From contig NZ_RBIN01000001.1 in NCBI RefSeq assembly GCF_003633775.1, positions 496,001 to 560,000 on the forward strand: a stretch of 64,000 nucleotides of DNA, in the 5' to 3' direction. Shown piece after piece: positions 59,501-64,000 of this stretch (its first letter is position 1; each line of letters starts with the position of its first letter). This DNA comes from Kushneria sinocarnis (GTDB lineage Bacteria > Pseudomonadota > Gammaproteobacteria > Pseudomonadales > Halomonadaceae). The translations under genes and the position numbers were made by a program. A model generated the notes under the pieces. The model saw only the letters and a program-made list of their open reading frames with translations, made no database searches and was not told the DNA's origin.

Positions 59501-60073
59501 ATGACGCGTCGCCTGACCCTGATTGCCCCGGCCGCCACCGCTGCGCAGCGGCTCGGCCGGCTCCCGGCCGACGAGCCGATCGAGCTGCCGACCGGGGCCC
59601 GGCCGCCCCGGATCGACGGCCCGCAGGTGGCTGCATGCTTCCGTGCGCCGGAGCTTCAGGCGCGTCAGACGGCCGAATGGCTGGGGTTTGAGGCCACCAC
59701 CGAGGCGACGCTCGGCAACCTCGATATCGGCCGCTGGCAGGGCCATTCGCTGGAGTCACTGGCAGGCGAGGACCCCGATGGGCTGGCGCGCTGGCTGCGT
59801 GACCCGGCGGCCGCTCCGCATGGCGGCGAGTCGATCGAGCAGCTCTGTCAGCGCATCGCCCCGTGGCTGACGACGCTGGCCACCGGCCACACCCTGATGG
59901 TCACGCATTCGGCGGTGATCCGAGCCTTCATGCTGGCTGCCATGGAGGCGCCGGCGCACAGCTACTTCGGACTGGATGTGGCACCGCTGACCCTGACCCG
60001 ACTGGAGGACAGCACGCGCTGGCGGGTACGCTGCAGCGGCGTGGCGCTTGATTCAAGCGTGAAAGGAAGTTGA
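59501..60073 (+). CDS. Histidine-phosphatase-fold protein lacking the RHG motif
   Basis: A 190-residue protein of the phosphoglycerate-mutase/CobC-like superfamily. Later parts are conserved: FRAPELQARQTAEWLG, LGNLDIGRWQG near residue 72, PHGGESIEQLCQRI near residue 106 and VTHSAVIRAF near residue 134. However, the N-terminal LxRHGET is replaced by LIAPAATAA, so the phosphohistidine nucleophile is missing and catalysis as a phosphatase is unlikely. It is divergent from the riboswitch-controlled cbtBA pair. The ribosome site is AAGGAG. It may be a cobalamin-related pseudoenzyme. Confidence 0.82.
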   Translation: MTRRLTLIAPAATAAQRLGRLPADEPIELPTGARPPRIDGPQVAACFRAPELQARQTAEWLGFEATTEATLGNLDIGRWQGHSLESLAGEDPDGLARWLRDPAAAPHGGESIEQLCQRIAPWLTTLATGHTLMVTHSAVIRAFMLAAMEAPAHSYFGLDVAPLTLTRLEDSTRWRVRCSGVALDSSVKGS

Positions 60074-60108
60074 TCTTTCACCAAAGACGGAGATATTTGA
60101 ACGGCTTT

Positions 60109-61044
60109 TCAATTTGCTAACAGCCGTTCTGCCAAGCGTCGGTCCGTTACCAGAATATTTCCCAGTCCGGCCGTGAATGCAGCCCGCACCGCATCAGCCT
60201 TATAGGAGCCACTGGCTAAAATCATAAGGTTGGCAATCCGGCGCATCTCTTCAAATCCCATTGCCAGGGTGCGGCGGGAGAAATCTGTATAAAGGCTGCC
60301 ATCGGAGCGGATAAAAGTACCCAAGATTTCGGCCACGGCGCCGGAGGCAGTAATTTGCTGCTGTTCATCCGGTTCTAGCCGCTGAGTCAGCTGTGATTGC
60401 AATGGCTGAATACTCCCGATCGAGATGGCTGCCGCACTGACGTTGTCAAACTGGGCCATGGCTGCCGCCACGCTTTGTTCTCGGCGCAGGCTATCGGCTA
60501 TCCCATCATCTGAAACGATCAACGGTACGTACATGGGATAAGCCTTGCCGTGATTCACCTCAGTGATACGCCGAATCATATCCAGTGAGTTTTCGCCGGG
60601 TGTACCCACAATACCGCAAATTTGTACCACCGGGCAGCCCGGCAGCCGCTCAAGCTGATCCACCATGGCGCTGGTGGTACGCCCCCAGCCCACCCCCAAT
60701 ACATCGTGTTCGGTGATCAAATCACCGAGCAGCGCCGCGGCCGCTCGACCGATCTGCTGTCGGGTGCGTACAGAATCATCCTCTTCGACAAAGGATTCCA
60801 CTACCACCGCTTCACGCAGACCGAAGCGCCGGCGTACTTCGCTTGAAAGGGCCGAGTGGATTTCGATGGGAGGGCGAATTACGAACTCGACCATGCCCCT
60901 TTCGCGTGCAATATCAAGCAGGCGCGCCACCTTGAAACGTGAAATGCCCAGGTTTTCGGCGATCTGAATCTTGGAGTCGTTATCGATATAAAAACGCTGC
61001 GCCACGCTCGCTGCCAGAAGTCCTGTCTCCTGATCGCCGGTCAT
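60109..61044 (-). CDS. SorC-family sugar-binding transcriptional regulator
   Basis: A 311-residue regulator. The N-terminal HTH (VAQRFYIDNDSKIQIAENLGISRFKVARLL) is followed by a SorC/DeoR-type sugar-phosphate domain with VGWGRTTSAMVDQL near residue 118 and ILVTDRRLAERLL at the end. SorC regulators respond to phosphorylated sugars or polyols. AAGGAG precedes ATG 61044. It is divergent from the PfkB kinase/aldolase genes it presumably controls. Base composition is visibly lower in G+C than the genes to the left. Confidence 0.9.
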   Translation of the reverse strand: MTGDQETGLLAASVAQRFYIDNDSKIQIAENLGISRFKVARLLDIARERGMVEFVIRPPIEIHSALSSEVRRRFGLREAVVVESFVEEDDSVRTRQQIGRAAAALLGDLITEHDVLGVGWGRTTSAMVDQLERLPGCPVVQICGIVGTPGENSLDMIRRITEVNHGKAYPMYVPLIVSDDGIADSLRREQSVAAAMAQFDNVSAAAISIGSIQPLQSQLTQRLEPDEQQQITASGAVAEILGTFIRSDGSLYTDFSRRTLAMGFEEMRRIANLMILASGSYKADAVRAAFTAGLGNILVTDRRLAERLLAN

Positions 61045-61209
61045 GGATCTCTCCTTGCTGCCTAAAAAAGTATCCTACGAAAAGAGAATATCGCACAAAA
61101 GAGCGCTGATGCTTTCATTTGAGTGGTTCAGCCTAGAGTTTAAAGGGCGAATAATCAGTGCGTCCAGCTAACGCGCCGAGGATGCGACCAGCCAGACAGG
61201 GAGAACACG
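61045..61209. promoter_or_regulatory. Divergent promoter region of the sugar island
   Basis: A 165-bp AT-richer interval between the divergent SorC and kinase genes. It must hold both promoters and probably SorC sites, but no symmetrical operator stands out to the eye. Confidence 0.4.
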
Positions 61210-62220
61210 ATGTCAGTTTTCGATGCTTCTATAGTGGGACTCTATGTGGTCGATGTACATGGTCGGTCGATTACGTCACTACCGGACGAGGGAACCGGTC
61301 AGTTCATTGATGAGATTGTCTTTACGGTAGCGGGGACTGCCGGTGGTGTGGCGGTGGACTGCGCCCTGCTGGGAATGAATGTCTACGCGGCCGGTGCAGT
61401 GGGTGATGACGAAAAGGCTAATTTCATCTTTCACAACCTGGCTGAGTATGGGGTGGATACCGGCGGGCTTGAACGCCTTGCACATCTGCCTACCTCAGCT
61501 TCGATGATCGCTAGTGGTGGTTCCGGTGAGCGCCGGCACTGGCATTTTCGTGGTGCCGCCGGGGGCTATCGGCCAGATGCGACAGCCATTGAGCAAGCCC
61601 TTGAAAGCCACATTGTGCATGTTGGTGGGATCGGACTGCTGGGCGAGTTCGATGGTGAGCCGGCGCTGGATTTCATGCGCCGCGCAAAAGCTAGGGATTG
61701 TATCACCACGCTGGATCTGATTTTCGCCCGCCCAGAGGTGCGTGAATCGGTTGATCCGCTCATGCCATGGACCGATTATTTTATTCCCAGCATTGATGAA
61801 GCTCAGGTGCTGACCGGTCTCGATGACCCTGATCGAATCGTCGACTATTACCTCGAAAAAGGCGCGGCCAATGTCATCCTGACGCTGGGTGAAGATGGCA
61901 GCTATCTGGCCGGGCGTGACATCCGTGAGCGACTTCATGTTCCGGCAATTCCCGGATTGCAGCCGTTGGATACCACGGGCTGCGGCGATGGGTATTCGGC
62001 GGGGATTATTGTCGGGCTCCATAATGGTTGGAGTCTTGAATTTTCTGCATGCTTTGCTACTGCCGTCTCATCACTGGTGCTGTCGGGACTAGGGTCTAAG
62101 GCTGGCATTGTGTCGTTGCAGGCAACACGTGACATAGCCGAGCGCCACTATAGCGAGTGTCAGAAATACATCGGCGATCGCGGACACCGGTATGAGGCAA
62201 GTTCATCGGGGAATGGATAA
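61210..62220 (+). CDS. PfkB-family carbohydrate kinase
   Basis: A 336-residue ribokinase-fold sugar kinase. The first signature region is GTAGGVAVDCALLGMNVYAAGAVGDDE near residues 39-65, and the second is DTTGCGDGYSAGIIVGL near residue 257 with the catalytic Asp; Cys replaces the usual Ala in DTTGAGD. The product is a sugar phosphate, a likely substrate for the aldolase 56 bp downstream. AGGGAGAACACG leads to the ATG. Specific sugar unknown. Confidence 0.9.
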   Translation: MSVFDASIVGLYVVDVHGRSITSLPDEGTGQFIDEIVFTVAGTAGGVAVDCALLGMNVYAAGAVGDDEKANFIFHNLAEYGVDTGGLERLAHLPTSASMIASGGSGERRHWHFRGAAGGYRPDATAIEQALESHIVHVGGIGLLGEFDGEPALDFMRRAKARDCITTLDLIFARPEVRESVDPLMPWTDYFIPSIDEAQVLTGLDDPDRIVDYYLEKGAANVILTLGEDGSYLAGRDIRERLHVPAIPGLQPLDTTGCGDGYSAGIIVGLHNGWSLEFSACFATAVSSLVLSGLGSKAGIVSLQATRDIAERHYSECQKYIGDRGHRYEASSSGNG

Positions 62221-62276
62221 GCGAGTGTTCCGGTCTCTGAATGAAGGTCTCCTCTTATCCTGCCTGGACAGATGAC

Positions 62277-62933
62277 ATGACTGAAAACGAGAAGCGACAG
62301 TTGATTGTCGACCATTGCCTGGAAATGAATCAGAACGGCCTCAACCAGGGGACATCAGGCAATATCAGTCTGCGCCACGAACGAGGCATGCTGATTTCGC
62401 CAAGTGGTATCGATTACCGTGAGATGAGAGCCGAAGAGATCGTCTTTGTTGATCATGACGGACAGCCCCATGGGAGGCTCAATCCCTCCAGCGAATGGCG
62501 TTTTCATCTGGCCATTCTGAATCGATATGAAGCGTTTAACTCCATTGTGCACAGCCATCCTATCCACGCCACGGCGCTGGCTATATGTCGTCAGGATATT
62601 CCAGCAGCGCACTATATGGTAGCTGCTGCGGGCGGTGAAACAATTCCTTGTGCACGCTATGAGACCTTCGGTACTGATGCGCTTTCAGAAGCCGTACTGG
62701 AAGTTCTGGAGGGTCATAAGGCCTGTCTGCTGGCGAACCACGGCATGATCGCCTGTGGTGAAACGTTGCCACGCGCCATGTGGCTGGCGGTAGAAGTGGA
62801 AACTCTTGCTCGACAATATGTGATTGCCAGTTCCATCGGTACTCCTCACATACTTGATCATCAAGAAATGGTGAAAGTAACCGAGAAGTTCAGGAATTAC
62901 GGTCGACAGCCGAATCGCACCTCTACGCGATGA
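62277..62933 (+). CDS. Class II aldolase, L-fuculose-phosphate aldolase (FucA)-like
   Basis: A 218-residue zinc aldolase that splits a ketose 1-phosphate to DHAP and an aldehyde. It resembles Escherichia coli FucA closely: GLNQGTSGNISLR, catalytic Glu in PSSEWRFH near residue 74, zinc His residues in VHSHPIHATA near 93-95 and LANHGMIACG near 156, and AHYMVAAAGGETIPCA. The start at 62277 (MTENEK) matches FucA's N-terminus; a Met 12 codons earlier is in frame. Neither has a clear ribosome site. Acts after the PfkB kinase. Confidence 0.88.
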   Translation: MTENEKRQLIVDHCLEMNQNGLNQGTSGNISLRHERGMLISPSGIDYREMRAEEIVFVDHDGQPHGRLNPSSEWRFHLAILNRYEAFNSIVHSHPIHATALAICRQDIPAAHYMVAAAGGETIPCARYETFGTDALSEAVLEVLEGHKACLLANHGMIACGETLPRAMWLAVEVETLARQYVIASSIGTPHILDHQEMVKVTEKFRNYGRQPNRTSTR

Positions 62934-63185
62934 CCAGCGAGAAGCAATAGCCCGGGATTGTCTTTTGTAGTTGTGGCTACCGTTGTGATTTTCTATCAAT
63001 GCTCCGTTAGCGCCGCATAAAAGATTAACGAATAGGCCATTCGCGCTCTAAAAAGTGGAGATTCTGCGACCAATAGGTGATTCCGCTCATAAGAGTGATA
63101 TGTTGCTATTTTGTTTAGCGTGGTGTTTCGAGTGCGCCGACTGGAGTGCTATTGGCGCTGGTATGACCCGAACAAAAGGTGCCTT
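62934..63185. other. 252-bp AT-rich intergenic region
   Basis: No gene is supported. The interval between the aldolase and ABC ATPase genes is AT-rich and probably carries a promoter for the transporter operon. I see no confident terminator or operator. Confidence 0.4.
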
Positions 63186-64000
63186 ATGGCGGATAAGATC
63201 ACGGCTGATTCTGTAGCGGCGTCCATCGAGCCAATCGTTGAATATCGTGATATCAGCAAGCGTTTCGGCACTTCGGTTGTGCTCGATGGCATCCGGCTGT
63301 CTCTCTATCCGGGGCGGGTAACGGCATTGATGGGAGAAAATGGCGCCGGTAAATCCACCATGCTGGGTATCTTGGCCGGTCTGCTGGCGCCGTCGCAGGG
63401 CACCATCGCCGTGGATGGCAAAACGGTGGTCGAGTATTCCCCCAATGCTGGTCAGGCGCGCGGTATCGAAATCGTTACCCAGGAGCTCTCACTGGTACCA
63501 CATCTGACTGTGGCCGAGAACATCTTCCTTGGTCGGGAGCTGACAGGATGGGGCCGCATGGGCGGATTTTTACAGTCATCGCACATGCTGAAAGAGGCTC
63601 AGGATGCGATTAACGAATTCGATATTCCGGTATCGGCCAGTGACCGCATCGAGCAGATCAGTCTCTCCTATGCCCAGATCGTCGAGATCATTCGTGCCTG
63701 GCACCGCCGGCCGCGCATTCTATTGCTCGATGAGCCGACCTCCTCGCTGACCCGCAATGAAACCCGACATCTGTTTGAAATCGTCAAACGTCTGCGCACT
63801 GCCGGCACTGCGGTAGTTTTTACTACCCACAAGATGGATGAAGTCGAGCAGATGGCGGATGACATTGCAGTGCTTCGCGATGGACAGATTACGCTGACAG
63901 CCCCCATCGAAAAGCTCTCCTCGAACGAGATTATAAGCGCCATGGTCGGCCGCGAACTGGCCGAGCAGCATCTGGAGCTACCTGAAGTAACGGCTAGCAA
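63186..64000 (+). CDS. Sugar ABC transporter ATP-binding protein (RbsA/MglA type), N-terminal part
   Basis: The frame is open from ATG 63186 to the window edge (271 codons). It encodes the first ATPase domain of a carbohydrate-uptake transporter 2 family protein: Walker A GENGAGKST near residue 51, Q-loop VTQELSLVPHLTVAEN, a divergent signature segment SLSYAQIVEIIRA, Walker B ILLLDEPTSSLT and switch His in FTTHKMDEV. The signature begins LSYAQ where LSVGQQ is usual. The second ATPase domain, permease and binding protein should follow outside. AAAAGGTG precedes the start. It would import the sugar processed by the kinase and aldolase. Confidence 0.92.
   Translation, partial: MADKITADSVAASIEPIVEYRDISKRFGTSVVLDGIRLSLYPGRVTALMGENGAGKSTMLGILAGLLAPSQGTIAVDGKTVVEYSPNAGQARGIEIVTQELSLVPHLTVAENIFLGRELTGWGRMGGFLQSSHMLKEAQDAINEFDIPVSASDRIEQISLSYAQIVEIIRAWHRRPRILLLDEPTSSLTRNETRHLFEIVKRLRTAGTAVVFTTHKMDEVEQMADDIAVLRDGQITLTAPIEKLSSNEIISAMVGRELAEQHLELPEVTAS

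Noticed and set aside
1-64000. CRISPR arrays, rRNA genes and insertion sequences
   Set aside because: No regularly spaced direct repeats, no rRNA-like blocks and no transposase motifs were found on either strand.

Overview
The window is high-GC DNA (about two thirds G+C over most of its length) with dense, frequently overlapping genes. Gene content suggests an aerobic, nutritionally versatile gammaproteobacterium of the Halomonas/Kushneria/Salinicola kind (Halomonadaceae). Clues are TRAP and TTT organic-acid transporters, an NhaC-type antiporter, CbtAB behind a cobalamin riboswitch, a bioBFHCDA operon, a Pmp3 peptide and a CsbD/DUF883 protein. The taxonomic call is inference. No rRNA, tRNA, CRISPR array, insertion sequence or complete prophage was recognised.

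1-13 kb is catabolic. The end of a TctBA-type carboxylate transporter converges on a six-gene minus-strand operon: GntR regulator, allophanate hydrolase, biuret-hydrolase-like cysteine hydrolase, NCS1 permease, amidase and formamidase. It looks like a nitrogen-scavenging route that releases ammonia from biuret- or formamide-like compounds. Next come an IclR regulator divergent from an amino-acid-oxidase-like flavoprotein plus GltS-type symporter, a 39-residue secreted peptide and a YedK/HMCES protein.

14-31 kb holds a TRAP transporter (dctPQM) with an FMN alpha-hydroxyacid dehydrogenase and a GntR regulator. It also holds a beta-glucosidase/sugar-symporter pair with a divergent LacI regulator and two operator-like sites, a TauE/SafE exporter with a CysB-like regulator, an ArsR regulator facing a GAF-PAS-GGDEF diguanylate cyclase, and an NhaC antiporter.

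31-38 kb is the least ordinary stretch. It is gene-poor and contains a two-copy intergenic repeat, orphan terminators that suggest small RNAs, a 32-residue KGG microprotein, and a free-standing phage-type lysis cassette (holin, GH24 endolysin, i-spanin, embedded o-spanin) with no other phage genes. AcuI and several small stress-type proteins follow.

38.9-48.5 kb carries a helix-hairpin-helix protein, a bacterial FAN1 (VRR-NUC) nuclease overlapping a Rad3/DinG-type helicase, an ArsO-like flavoprotein, and an operon joining a cupredoxin-like protein, a membrane GGDEF-EAL protein and a lipoprotein truncated hemoglobin. 48.6-54.6 kb is the complete late biotin operon, with a BirA-like site before bioB.

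54.6-60 kb has a chemoreceptor, an MFS exporter, a Pmp3 peptide, cbtBA under a B12 riboswitch and a histidine-phosphatase-like protein lacking its catalytic RHG motif. From about 60.07 kb G+C falls visibly and codon use changes. This last stretch encodes a SorC regulator, a PfkB sugar kinase, a fuculose-phosphate-type aldolase and the start of a sugar ABC ATPase, probably a laterally acquired sugar-use island running off the window.
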